Origin: Shewanella sp. 1CM18E
GTDB lineage: Bacteria > Pseudomonadota > Gammaproteobacteria > Enterobacterales > Shewanellaceae
Length of the DNA: 64,000 nucleotides
Reading direction: 5' to 3'
Assembly: GCF_023161665.1 (NCBI RefSeq)
Contig: NZ_JALNTW010000005.1
Location: forward strand, 124,001 to 188,000
This document shows, piece by piece, positions 26,420 to 34,976 of the stretch (positions within the stretch are counted from its first letter, which is position 1; each line of letters starts with the position of its first letter). Position numbers and translations under genes: made by a program. The notes beneath the pieces were generated by a model. It searched no databases, had not been told where the DNA came from, and worked only from the letters and a program-made list of their open reading frames with translations.

Positions 26420-27370
26420 CTAGTGAACAAGCAGAATATACGCCAGTGAACTGCTACCAATTGCCAACCATAACAGCACACCTAAAATAAGCGGCTTAGG
26501 CCCAGTTGATTTCATTTTTTGAATGGTAATGCCTGCACCAATTAAAAATAAGCACACTACTAAAACACGCTTTGAGACCTCAAAAATCGCCCCGTAAACG
26601 ACCTCTCCAGCAGGCACAAAGTGGGCTACCGCAATCGCCAAACAGTAAAAACCAATAAAGTAAGGTATCGCCATTTTGTTCTTATCGCCTTTAAACAGCA
26701 TAGCGCTGATAAATGCGATAGGGATAATCCACAGCGCCCGCGCCAACTTAACTGTAGTGGCAGTCGTTAGCGCTTCACTGCCGTAAGCTGAGGCTGCGCC
26801 AACAACAGATGAGGTATCGTGAATGGCAATCGCACTCCACACGCCAAAGTCATGTTGGCTCATTGAAAGCGCATGGCCAATGGCCGGGAATATAAATAGC
26901 GCAATCGAGTTAAGAATAAATACTGTGGCCAATGCAATTGCAGTTTGTTCGCTATTAGCTCTAATCGCTGGCGATACGGCTGCAATGGCGCTGCCACCAC
27001 AAATGGCTGTACCTGAGGCAACCAAATGACCGGTTTTGCCGTCTAGTTTAAGTAGCTTGGTGAGGCCGAAACCCAATACAAGGGTCAAGATAATAGAGCC
27101 TAAAATCAATGGCAGGTTGGCAATACTAATACTGAGTGCAGTTTCTAACTGGATACCAAAGCCTAAACCCACAATAGAATAGGCGAGCAGCTTTTTGGTC
27201 AGTGCGCCAAGGTGAACTTGATCCGGCGCCCAGCCAATACTGGCAAGCGTGAACCCTAAAATAAGCGCGACTGGTGAAGACACTATAGGCAACAAGCAAG
27301 CTGTGCCGATTAAAATAAACAGCGCTAGGTGGATTTTATTAGGGGTTTTATTACTTGCTTCAGTGGTCAT
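26420..27370 (-). CDS. YeiH-family (UPF0324) putative anion exporter
   Basis: The 316-residue inner-membrane protein has nine or ten hydrophobic segments. It contains the family hallmarks GLGFGIQLE (near 72-80), GTAICGGSAIAAVSPAI (118-134) and AIHDTSSVVGAASAYG (186-201). Relatives are annotated as putative sulfate exporters, but transport has not been well shown for most. It seems monocistronic. Its upstream side contains the hairpin array at 27.5 kb. Confidence 0.88.
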   Translation of the reverse strand: MTTEASNKTPNKIHLALFILIGTACLLPIVSSPVALILGFTLASIGWAPDQVHLGALTKKLLAYSIVGLGFGIQLETALSISIANLPLILGSIILTLVLGFGLTKLLKLDGKTGHLVASGTAICGGSAIAAVSPAIRANSEQTAIALATVFILNSIALFIFPAIGHALSMSQHDFGVWSAIAIHDTSSVVGAASAYGSEALTTATTVKLARALWIIPIAFISAMLFKGDKNKMAIPYFIGFYCLAIAVAHFVPAGEVVYGAIFEVSKRVLVVCLFLIGAGITIQKMKSTGPKPLILGVLLWLAIGSSSLAYILLVH

Positions 27371-27484
27371 TAGTTGGTGCTATTAACAAGGTTGTAATTG
27401 GGCATTTAATTATAGTCTTGCTGCTTAATTTAATAAATTAAATAGTGCTGACAGTTAGCGTAAATAAAATTGAATGTTAAGAAG

Positions 27485-27858
27485 GTTATAAGATAGGGCA
27501 AAGAAAGGACCTAGGTCCTAGGAAAAGCAAAGAAATTCCAGCGGGTAACTTTTGATGTGCTGTTATGCTTTTCCTAGCAGCCAACTTGTTGGCGTCCTCG
27601 CAGTGAGCTTGCGAACGTCCTAGAACCTAGAACCTTTTTTTAAAGCCAAGACGGACGGCCTGCGGCCTAGGGAACGTGACTGCGTCACTGACAGAACGCT
27701 GCTTACGGAAAAGCCAAGAAGGAAAAACAAAAGGCAAAAAGTGGAACGCTCTGCTTTTGAAGTGCTTTTAGTTTTTCCTAGCAGCCAACTTGTTGGCGTC
27801 CTAGTAGGTGCATAGCAACGCCCTAGGACCTATCAGGACGAAGTCCGTCCCTTCTTTT
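27485..27858. repeat. Array of short hairpins with an internal 30-bp direct repeat
   Basis: An exact 30-bp segment occurs twice (27569-27598 and 27773-27802), each containing the hairpin GCCAA-cttg-TTGGC. Other units are the palindrome GGACCTAGGTCC (27508-27519), GTGA-ctgcg-TCAC (about 27677), a GG(A/C)C-rich unit GGCCTGCGGCC, and GGAC-gaa-GTCC (about 27837). Variants of CCTAGGACCT separate the units. The style, short stems with loops such as ctgcg, matches the repeats at 2.1 and 35.0 kb, but the sequence differs. No coding potential. Confidence 0.75.
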
Positions 27859-27863
27859 AAAAA

Positions 27864-27891
27864 CAAAAAAGCCGCTAGTAAGCGGCTTTTT
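27864..27891 (-). terminator. Rho-independent terminator of the dpaL operon
   Basis: Stem GCCGCT/AGCGGC with loop AGTA; on the minus strand it is followed by a run of six T residues. Confidence 0.88.
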
Positions 27892-27910
27892 AGAGGACTA
27901 AGTCTAAGAC

Positions 27911-29089
27911 TTATTTAGCAGTGCTGTGCATGCCTTCCCAAACGATTTGACGGTAACGGTCTGGGTTAGTGTCACCTTCAGTGCTGAACAGCATGATTAC
28001 TGCATCTTGGTCTAGACCAAGCTGTGCGCGGTATTCGCTGTAATCTTCACGGCTTGCTAGCATGTATAGTAGGCCAAGCGTTAGTGCACCTGACTCACCG
28101 CTAACCACCTTAGTATCGCCTGCTAGCGGGTTACCAAGAACGCGCATACCGGTTGCTGTCACTTCATCTTCAACTGATGCGAAGAAGCTGCTGCACTGCT
28201 TTAGGATAGGCCAAGTTACTGGGTTAGGCTCGCCACATGCAAGACCTGCCATGATAGAGTTTAGCTCGCCAGTTACTGCAACCATTTCGCCTTTAATACC
28301 AGAGTTGTAAATACAATCTGCTTTTGCAGGCTCTGCAATAATCGTCTTGAAGTTGTTTGCGCCAACTTTGTCAGCGAAGTAACCCAAGATCCCGCCCGCC
28401 ATAGCGCCAACACCAGCTTGAAGCATAAGGTGAGTCGGTTTTAGACCCATAGCTTCAACTTGCTCTTGCGCTTCAACAGCCATAGTCATGTAGCCTTGAG
28501 AGATCCAAGTAGGGATCTTATCGTAGCCTTCCCATGCTGTATCTTGCACTAGCATCCAGCCGTTTTCAGTTGCTGTTTGGTTAGCGATACGTACTGTGTC
28601 GTCGTAGTTGCAATCAGTAACGATACACTCAGCACCTAGGTTTTGAATGCGAGTTACGCTTGCTTGTGATGAACCTTTTGGCATGTAAACTACAGCTTTT
28701 TGGCCCATTTCACGTGCAGCCCAAGCCACACCTGTTCCGTGGTTACCAGCAGTTGCTGTTGCGAAAACCAAAGGCTCGCTTAGCTTGTCTGCTACAGTTT
28801 TCATATCAATTTCGCTGATATCAACACTTAGGTGTTCAGCAAGTTGCTTACCTAAAGCGTATGAACCACCTAATACTTTAAAAGCATTTAGGCCGAAACG
28901 GTACGATTCGTCTTTCACCAGAATTGCTTTAACACCAAGGCGCGCCGCTAACTGCTCTAAAGAGATCAGCGGAGTAGGTTGGTAAGCTTCGATCTGCTGG
29001 TGGAATTGACGAGTTTTTTCAGCAACTTGAGCTGTGAAAAGGTCAGAAGTCTCGCCGTTAAAGAAATCATTTTGAGTCAGCTTTAGCAT
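27911..29089 (-). CDS. dpaL: 2,3-Diaminopropionate ammonia-lyase
   Basis: This PLP enzyme converts 2,3-diaminopropionate to pyruvate and two ammonia. The PLP lysine lies in RFGLNAFKVLGGSYA (Lys71 from the chosen start), and TATAGNHGTGVAWAAREMG is the phosphate/substrate loop with the GNHG of fold-type II lyases; KDESYRFG is typical of YgeX. Length is 392 residues. ATG at 29089 is preferred to GTG at 29098; neither has a clear ribosome site. It follows ridA, a fitting partner because the lyase reaction passes through 2-aminoacrylate. A terminator closes the operon. Confidence 0.92.
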   Translation of the reverse strand: MLKLTQNDFFNGETSDLFTAQVAEKTRQFHQQIEAYQPTPLISLEQLAARLGVKAILVKDESYRFGLNAFKVLGGSYALGKQLAEHLSVDISEIDMKTVADKLSEPLVFATATAGNHGTGVAWAAREMGQKAVVYMPKGSSQASVTRIQNLGAECIVTDCNYDDTVRIANQTATENGWMLVQDTAWEGYDKIPTWISQGYMTMAVEAQEQVEAMGLKPTHLMLQAGVGAMAGGILGYFADKVGANNFKTIIAEPAKADCIYNSGIKGEMVAVTGELNSIMAGLACGEPNPVTWPILKQCSSFFASVEDEVTATGMRVLGNPLAGDTKVVSGESGALTLGLLYMLASREDYSEYRAQLGLDQDAVIMLFSTEGDTNPDRYRQIVWEGMHSTAK

Positions 29090-29171
29090 GATAACCACTA
29101 TAAATTATGAACAAGAGGGCAGTTGTCCACTCACTAAAGGTAAGTGGACAGTAGGCTTTTTAAAACAGGTA

Positions 29172-29555
29172 TTACTTGATGAAGGCGATTGCTTCAACTT
29201 CAACTAGCGCGTCTTTTGGTAGACGAGCAGCTTGAACACATGAACGAGCTGGAGCTGCGTCAGTGCCGAAAACTTCAGTGTAAACTTCGTTAAATACTGC
29301 GAAGTCTTCCATATCAGCTAGGAAACAAGTTGTCTTAAGTACAGTGTCAGTACCTGCGCCAGCTTGTTCAAGAACGGCTTTAAGGTTCTTTAGAGATTGG
29401 TAAGCTTGCTCTTTAACGCCGCCTTCAACGAAAGCCATAGTTACTGGATCTAGCGGTAGCTGGCCAGAGGTGAATACTAACTTGTCGAAAGCAAGAGCTT
29501 GAGAGTATGGACCAATTGCAGCTGGAGCATTTTCAGTATGGATTACAGTTTTCAT
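29172..29555 (-). CDS. ridA: RidA family reactive imine deaminase
   Basis: RidA hydrolyses enamine/imine products such as 2-aminoacrylate. The chosen start (MKTVIHTENAPAAIGPYSQA) gives the standard 127 residues; GPYSQA, the FTSGQLPLDP segment and the conserved Arg in ARSCVQAARLPKDALVEVEA are all present. A further upstream in-frame start would overlap the regulator gene. Lying between its regulator and dpaL, it likely detoxifies the lyase intermediate. Confidence 0.93.
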   Translation of the reverse strand: MKTVIHTENAPAAIGPYSQALAFDKLVFTSGQLPLDPVTMAFVEGGVKEQAYQSLKNLKAVLEQAGAGTDTVLKTTCFLADMEDFAVFNEVYTEVFGTDAAPARSCVQAARLPKDALVEVEAIAFIK

Positions 29556-29574
29556 AGCGTTGTTATCTCGATAA

Positions 29575-30255
29575 TTAGGATTTAAATTCACGGATGTACT
29601 TATACACCGCATGTTTGGTAATGCTTAAATGGTTAGCAACTATGTTAGTTGCTTCTTTTAATTCAAAGATGCCGTTATCAAACAACACCTTAGTAATAGC
29701 TTTATTGCGACCCTTTAGGTTGACGCTAGTATCTGCTTCAACTTCTGCAATCGCGTGGTTTAGCGCTTGCTCAACCACATCTCCAGCCGATGAGCTGAAG
29801 TTTTCTGTCATATCAAAGCTTTGATGCTGGGTTGTATCTGGCATCAGCGTCTTGATGATCTCTGGGAACGGGTAAGACAAATTCATGTTTACGCAAAACA
29901 TGCCAATCGGTCTGCCTTTCTCGCCTTGTAATATGCAGGTGCTCGACTTCAACATCTCGCCACCTTTGTTATTACTGAAATAACTCTTAGGTGTTAGCTC
30001 GCCGGTTTGTTCGTACTGACGCAGCATCTTTAAGCCTAAGTCTGTTATCGGCGAACCCACTTTACGGCCGGTATGGTGACCGTTAACGATCTTTACTACC
30101 GACTGTTCAAAGCTTTCTAATGAATGAATCACGACTTCGCAGTGAGGGCCTATTAAATCGGCCATGCTTTCAGCTAAATGGAAATAGCTTTGCAGTAGTT
30201 CACGATCTCTAGGTGTAAATTCCGTTTTAAATGCCTGTTCTGCCGCTTTGATCAT
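29575..30255 (-). CDS. YheO-type PAS / helix-turn-helix transcriptional regulator
   Basis: The 226-residue protein has an N-terminal YheO-like PAS domain (about 20-135; MADLIGPHCEVVIHSLE, then CILQGEKGRPIGMFCVNMNLS) and a C-terminal helix-turn-helix (about 175-226; LFDNGIFELKEATNIVANHL followed by SITKHAVYKYIREF). Relatives control amino-acid catabolic genes such as dpa operons. It is the first gene of the leftward operon and is divergent from the M24-led operon, so it is the natural candidate to control both. Confidence 0.85.
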   Translation of the reverse strand: MIKAAEQAFKTEFTPRDRELLQSYFHLAESMADLIGPHCEVVIHSLESFEQSVVKIVNGHHTGRKVGSPITDLGLKMLRQYEQTGELTPKSYFSNNKGGEMLKSSTCILQGEKGRPIGMFCVNMNLSYPFPEIIKTLMPDTTQHQSFDMTENFSSSAGDVVEQALNHAIAEVEADTSVNLKGRNKAITKVLFDNGIFELKEATNIVANHLSITKHAVYKYIREFKS

Positions 30256-30369
30256 TTCAGATTACTTTTGTGAACTTTAGATGCCGTTATTGTCAACTTT
30301 TTGAGTTAACAATTCAACCCTTGAATCAACTTTATGTAACTATGGGACGTTTTTTTGCGGTTTTAAGCA

Positions 30370-30383
30370 AGTTAAATTTAACT
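30370..30383. promoter_or_regulatory. Palindrome in the divergent promoter region, candidate operator
   Basis: AGTTAAATTTAACT is a perfect 14-bp palindrome midway in the 30256-30594 gap. Related GTTAAC half-sites recur in this gap (about 30304, 30438 and 30508). These may be operator elements for the YheO-type regulator; no footprint or comparative evidence is available. Confidence 0.45.
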
Positions 30384-30538
30384 ATGGTTTAAAATATTTG
30401 ACTTTGGTCATGATTTTTTTGTTTAACAGCATATCCTGAGTTAACAGATTTTGACTATGAGATATGTGTCACATTTTTAAATCCAGCAAACAGTATGATG
30501 CGCACCAAGTTAACGATAGTTGACTAAAACGGTTTTCC

Positions 30539-30558
30539 GGTCACTTTAGTGACCTTTT
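30539..30558 (+). other. Leader hairpin before the M24 hydrolase gene
   Basis: A 6-bp perfect stem GGTCAC/GTGACC with loop TTTA is followed by TTTT, 25 bases ahead of the ribosome site. It resembles a weak intrinsic terminator and could attenuate the operon. Confidence 0.45.
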
Positions 30559-30594
30559 GGCAAATAGGCCAGTTGTGTGGATGTGGAGATAAAA

Positions 30595-31761
30595 ATGAAA
30601 AGCATATTACAGCGTGGATTTACAACAGCTGAATTTGAAATGCGTGCGACTAAAGCACAGCAGAAGATGCGTGAGCTAGAAGTAGACGCGATTCTGTTAA
30701 CTACCGAGCCTAACGTACGTTACTTTTCAGGCTTTCACACCCAGTTCTGGCACAGCCCGACTCGTCCATGGTTCCTAATCCTTCCTGCAGAAGGCAAGCC
30801 AATCGCTGTTATTCCTGAAATCGGTGCTAGCGGTATGGCGGGTACTTGGGTTGAAGATATCCACACTTGGGCTTCACCACGTCCAGATGACGACGGCATC
30901 AGTATCGTGGCTAGCGTACTTAACAGCCTACCAGCTCGCTTCGGCCGTGTTGGTGCAACCCTAGGTATTGAATCACACCTACGTATGCCAGTAGCTAACT
31001 ACTTACAGTTAACGACTTTAGTAAGCAAAGAATTCGTTGACGTATCTCTAGCTATCCACGAATTACGCCAAGTTAAATCAGTTGCTGAAATCGACAAGGT
31101 TCGCGAAATCTGTCGCATCACTAACGTGGGCTTCGACAAGATCCCAGGTTATGCAAAAGCAGGTATGACTGAGCGTGAGATCTGTAAGCAGTTCGGTATC
31201 GACATGCTGATGGAAGGCGCTGATGAATGTCCATACATCATCGCAGGTTCAGGCCAAGACGGTTACGACAGCATCATCATGGGTCCTACTGACCGCGTGA
31301 TTGAAGACGGCGACGTACTAATCATCGACACCGGTGCAGTGCGTGACGGTTACTTCTCAGACTTCGACCGTAACTGGGCATTCGGCCACGCAAGTGAGCA
31401 AACAAAAGCGGCTTACCGTGCAACTTACGAAGCAACAACTGCTGGTTTTGAGGCTGCTCGTCCAGGTAACACTACTTCTGACATCTACAACGCAATGTGG
31501 AAAGTACTAGAAGCTAACGGTGCACTAGGTAACGACGTAGGTCGTCTAGGTCACGGCCTAGGTATGGAGCTAACTGAGCGTCCATCTAACACTGCAACTG
31601 ACAACACATTATTAGTGCCAGGCATGGTAATGACACTAGAGCCAGGCATGGTTTACGCACCAGGTAAGTCTATGGTTCACGAAGAAAACATCGTGATTAC
31701 TGAGAACGGTGCAGAGTGGTTAAGCCAGCGCGCTGAACCAGAACTATTGATCATCAAATAA
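30595..31761 (+). CDS. M24-family metallohydrolase (DoeA/EutD- or Xaa-Pro-peptidase-like)
   Basis: The start at 30595 has GGAG seven bases upstream and gives 388 residues. The creatinase N-domain (about 1-160) is followed by the pita-bread catalytic domain with a full set of metal ligands: Asp245 and Asp256 (IIDTGAVRDGYFSDFDR), His320 (GHGLGMEL), Glu349 (TLEPGM) and Glu363 (VHEENIVIT). Annotation pipelines would call it Xaa-Pro aminopeptidase. Its neighbours match ectoine-degradation proteins, where DoeA/EutD (same family) opens a cyclic amidine ring, so ring opening or amide hydrolysis of a non-peptide substrate is at least as likely. Confidence 0.85.
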   Translation: MKSILQRGFTTAEFEMRATKAQQKMRELEVDAILLTTEPNVRYFSGFHTQFWHSPTRPWFLILPAEGKPIAVIPEIGASGMAGTWVEDIHTWASPRPDDDGISIVASVLNSLPARFGRVGATLGIESHLRMPVANYLQLTTLVSKEFVDVSLAIHELRQVKSVAEIDKVREICRITNVGFDKIPGYAKAGMTEREICKQFGIDMLMEGADECPYIIAGSGQDGYDSIIMGPTDRVIEDGDVLIIDTGAVRDGYFSDFDRNWAFGHASEQTKAAYRATYEATTAGFEAARPGNTTSDIYNAMWKVLEANGALGNDVGRLGHGLGMELTERPSNTATDNTLLVPGMVMTLEPGMVYAPGKSMVHEENIVITENGAEWLSQRAEPELLIIK

Positions 31762-31774
31762 TTTTAATAGCCAT

Positions 31775-31804
31775 TGGTTTCTCCGGAGGGGACTGGAGAA
31801 ACCA
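31775..31804 (+). other. Intercistronic perfect hairpin
   Basis: A 10-bp perfect stem TGGTTTCTCC/GGAGAAACCA encloses loop GGAGGGGACT. It lies between the M24 and EutA-like genes, without a T tract, so it is more likely an mRNA stability or processing element than a terminator. Confidence 0.6.
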
Positions 31805-31824
31805 TTACTGAAGAGAATCTCACT

Positions 31825-32604
31825 ATGATGAGTTTTGAAGCTTTTACCTCGTTTGAACAGCCGCTAGAACATAAGCAGGCGCCAAGAATTAACCGCATTC
31901 ATATTGGTCTAGTGCAGTTAAGCACAGACCACAGCCTTGAAATGGATTGGGCTAAGTTATTAGGTACACAAGCAGGCGTATTTAGCTCGCGCGTTTACTA
32001 CTCAAGCGAAATGACCCCTGAAGCACTTGATAAAATCGCTAACGGCATCGTTGAAGCATCTGATTTGATTGCAACTGGTTTGCCTATGGATGTGATGGCA
32101 TTTGGCTGCACATCAGCTTCAATCATTATCGGCGAAGAAAAAGTTGCTGGTCTATTGACTCAAAACCGTGGCGACATTCCTGCTACTAACCCATGGACTG
32201 CAGCGAAAGCCTCTTTCAAACACCTTAACGCGAAGAAAATCGCGGTGTTTTCTCCATACCCAACTAGCGTTAACTACCCGCTATATCAGCAGCTAACTGA
32301 TGCTGACTTTGATGTAGTGACCCTAGGTTCATTAGGTATCGAACGCGATACAGACATCACCCTAGTGGCTAAAGAGTCTATGTTCGAAGCGCTAGAGCAG
32401 ATGCTAAAAGATTCTGACGCAGAATTAGTATTTATGTCATGCACAAACTTACGCGTGCTTGATTACATCGAAGAGATTGAAGCCAAATTTGGTATTCCAG
32501 TGGTGTGCAGTAACTCTGCCATGTTCTGGCATGCAATGCACCTGACTGGCAACGTTGCTATGTGCCCAGGCTACGGCAAGCTACTAAATAATCAAACAGC
32601 TTAA
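31825..32604 (+). CDS. Asp/Glu racemase superfamily protein (EutA / maleate isomerase-like)
   Basis: The start at 31825 is preceded by AAGAGA and gives 259 residues. The two catalytic cysteines of the superfamily are present: Cys95 (AFGCTSAS) and Cys206 (MSCTNLR). The domain matches the maleate isomerase/arylmalonate decarboxylase branch that includes ectoine-utilisation protein EutA. In the EutA context its role is not firmly known; isomerisation or racemisation of a small acid is expected. It sits between the M24 hydrolase and an EamA transporter in one operon. Confidence 0.82.
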   Translation: MMSFEAFTSFEQPLEHKQAPRINRIHIGLVQLSTDHSLEMDWAKLLGTQAGVFSSRVYYSSEMTPEALDKIANGIVEASDLIATGLPMDVMAFGCTSASIIIGEEKVAGLLTQNRGDIPATNPWTAAKASFKHLNAKKIAVFSPYPTSVNYPLYQQLTDADFDVVTLGSLGIERDTDITLVAKESMFEALEQMLKDSDAELVFMSCTNLRVLDYIEEIEAKFGIPVVCSNSAMFWHAMHLTGNVAMCPGYGKLLNNQTA

Positions 32605-32643
32605 GCTGTTGACTACCGATAAAATATTGTTGGAAAAATTATA

Positions 32644-33630
32644 ATGACTAATACACAAAAAGGTTGGATGGCTGCTATTTTCGTAGGTCTATTATGGGGT
32701 ATCCCATGGATCGTAGGTACGCCAATTCTTGAGGTGATGGATCCTCAAGTACTTGTTTGGTTACGTTATACAGTTGCGTTTATTACCCTAGGTTTGATTT
32801 TCAACATCGGTCTTGCAACTGGCAAGATGACTAAGAAAGCTGATTTCAAGCTTAACTGGGCAAACCGTAAGGACATCTTCTGGGCTGCATGTTGCGGTAT
32901 CATTGGTCAAGGTGCGTTCAGTTTCTTGTCTTTCCTATCTTTGGACTACATTACTGCTTCTGAAAACGGTGTTATCCAAGGTTTGATCCCAATCCTAATC
33001 TTGAGTGTTGGTTTCCTACGCCACGGTGAGCGTTTCACTCCAATGCAGATGTTATGTGCGCTAGGTGCATTTATCGGTGTAGCGATTCTAGTAATGGATC
33101 CACAGTCTGAAACTAACGGCTTTAACATTGGTCACTTGATCTGTTTCGGCTCTGCAGCAAGCTTTGCAACTATGGCTTATGCTCGTGCAAAACTAGCAGA
33201 CAAGTACGGTTCAGTTGCGACTATGTTCCACCAGTTTGTATTTGCTGCACTAGGTTTTGGTTTGTATCTACTAGTTGTAGGCGCTGACTTTAGCTCTGCA
33301 TTGAACGTATTCAGCTCTCCACTACGTATTCTTTGTATCGTAATCTTAGGTGTATGTATCTCTGGTATGAGCTACCTAGTTTACATCTACGGTATGGAGC
33401 GTGTAGGTGTTGACGGTACCGGTATGGCGCTAAACCTAATGCCACTGTCTTCATTCATCCTAGCGGTATTTGCACTAGGTGAGCAGGTAACGCCAATGCG
33501 CTTAGTTGCAATCGCTGTGGTTATTGCTTCGATGGTTGCTTTCATGAAGTTGGGCAACAAGAACAAGGCTAAAGCGGAAGAAGTTGAAGCTGAGTTGCCA
33601 ATCGCACCTAAGCCATGTCGTAGCCAGTAA
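32644..33630 (+). CDS. EamA/DMT-family transporter
   Basis: The 328-residue protein has ten hydrophobic segments in two EamA repeats: repeat 1 (about 5-150, LWGIPWIVGTPIL ... GFLRHGERFTPMQMLCALGAFIGVAILV) and repeat 2 (about 165-310, with SYLVYIYGMERVGVDGTG ... GEQVTPMRLVAIAVVIASM). The C-terminal tail is hydrophilic and acidic. It probably carries the substrate or product of the surrounding catabolic pathway. It lies 39 bases after the EutA-like gene. Confidence 0.88.
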   Translation: MTNTQKGWMAAIFVGLLWGIPWIVGTPILEVMDPQVLVWLRYTVAFITLGLIFNIGLATGKMTKKADFKLNWANRKDIFWAACCGIIGQGAFSFLSFLSLDYITASENGVIQGLIPILILSVGFLRHGERFTPMQMLCALGAFIGVAILVMDPQSETNGFNIGHLICFGSAASFATMAYARAKLADKYGSVATMFHQFVFAALGFGLYLLVVGADFSSALNVFSSPLRILCIVILGVCISGMSYLVYIYGMERVGVDGTGMALNLMPLSSFILAVFALGEQVTPMRLVAIAVVIASMVAFMKLGNKNKAKAEEVEAELPIAPKPCRSQ

Positions 33631-33667
33631 CTGAGTTTTCAGTTAGCAAATTAAATCAATTTTTATC

Positions 33668-33688
33668 ACCGGTGACCTAGTCACCGGT
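33668..33688 (+). other. Intercistronic perfect hairpin
   Basis: A 9-bp perfect stem ACCGGTGAC/GTCACCGGT with loop CTA, followed by TTTGTTGTT, lies between the EamA and M20 genes. It could be a weak terminator or processing site. Confidence 0.6.
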
Positions 33689-33711
33689 TTGTTGTTATAA
33701 GAGAAAAGCAT

Positions 33712-34866
33712 ATGAATATCGAACAGAAAGTTATTGAGTGGCGTCATCACATTCACCAGCACCCAGAGTTTGGTACCCAAGAACATGAAACCGCAGCATT
33801 TGTAGCAGCTAAACTAGAAGAGTTTGGCATTGAAGTGCACACAGGCATCGGCGGCACAGGTGTTGTTGGTATCTTAAAATGTGGTGATAGCGATCGTTCA
33901 ATTGGTCTACGTGCTGACATGGACGCCCTGCATATTCATGAAGAAAACACTTTCGATTACGCATCAGTAAACGAAGGCGCAATGCACGCTTGTGGTCACG
34001 ATGGTCACACGGCAATGCTACTTGCTGCGGCCCATGAGCTGGCACAAACTAAAAACTTCGACGGTACGGTTTACTTCATCTTCCAACCAGATGAAGAGCG
34101 CGGTACTGGCGCTAAAGCGATGATCGCTGACGGCCTATTCACTCGCTGGAAAATCGACGGCGTGTACGCAATGCACAACCTACCGGGTATTGAAGCAGGT
34201 CACTTTGTGACTCGCCCACACTCAGTAATGGCAAGCGAAAGTAGCTTTGAAATTGAAGTATTAGCAACTGGCGGCCACGCGGCAATGCCACACATGGGTA
34301 CTGACCCAATCGTGGTTGGCGCGCAAATCGTGACTGCAATTCAAACTATCGTATCGCGTAACCTAAGTGCAATTGACGAAACTGCAGTTATCTCGGTAAC
34401 TGAGTTTGCCACTAACGGTACTGTTAATGTTATCCCAACTAAAGTGACTATCACAGGTGATACTCGTAGCTTTACAGATATCGCGTTAAACAAGATTGAA
34501 AAAGCGATTGAACGTGTTGTAGCGGGTCAGTGTATGTCTGCTGGCGTTGATTACACTTACAAGTTTAACAACAGCTTCTTATCGACTATCAACACCCCAG
34601 CTGAAACGGCTTTCGCGATTCGCGCGGCTGAAACCGTGGTTGGCGAAGATAAAGTTAACGGCAGCTGTCAGCCATTCACTATCAGTGAAGACTTCTCGTT
34701 CATGCTACGTGAAGCACCAGGTTGTTACATCCTAGTGGGTAATGGCGCAGGCTGTGGTTGTGGTAGCGTAGCGCTACACAAGCCAACTTACGACTTCAAC
34801 GACAATATCTTGGTATCTGGTCTGAGATACTGGCAGACGCTTGTTGAGCAGTGTTTGGCTAAATAG
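33712..34866 (+). CDS. M20-family amidohydrolase (N-acyl amino acid deacylase-like)
   Basis: The 384-residue enzyme belongs to the M20D group: MHACGHDGHTAML (Cys and His metal ligands), FIFQPDEERGTGAKAMI with the Glu-Glu pair, AMHNLPG, and the dimerisation-domain GGHAAMPHMGTDP. Relatives remove N-acyl groups from amino acids, for example N-acetyl-diaminopimelate deacetylase and hippurate hydrolase. In this locus it could remove an acetyl group from an N-acyl diamino acid made by the M24 enzyme. AAGAGA is upstream; a terminator follows. Confidence 0.9.
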   Translation: MNIEQKVIEWRHHIHQHPEFGTQEHETAAFVAAKLEEFGIEVHTGIGGTGVVGILKCGDSDRSIGLRADMDALHIHEENTFDYASVNEGAMHACGHDGHTAMLLAAAHELAQTKNFDGTVYFIFQPDEERGTGAKAMIADGLFTRWKIDGVYAMHNLPGIEAGHFVTRPHSVMASESSFEIEVLATGGHAAMPHMGTDPIVVGAQIVTAIQTIVSRNLSAIDETAVISVTEFATNGTVNVIPTKVTITGDTRSFTDIALNKIEKAIERVVAGQCMSAGVDYTYKFNNSFLSTINTPAETAFAIRAAETVVGEDKVNGSCQPFTISEDFSFMLREAPGCYILVGNGAGCGCGSVALHKPTYDFNDNILVSGLRYWQTLVEQCLAK

Positions 34867-34907
34867 TTCGTTATAAACTATTTGCTATATATAGCAGGGT
34901 TTAGATT

Positions 34908-34940
34908 AAGGCTATGAGCTTAGGTTCATAGCCTTTTTTG
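34908..34940 (+). terminator. Rho-independent terminator of the M24-M20 operon
   Basis: Stem AAGGCTATGA/TCATAGCCTT with an 8-base loop, followed by a T tract. Confidence 0.9.
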
Positions 34941-34976
34941 TTGCTTGGTTTTTGCGGCAAGCGGGCGCAAGGTGCA

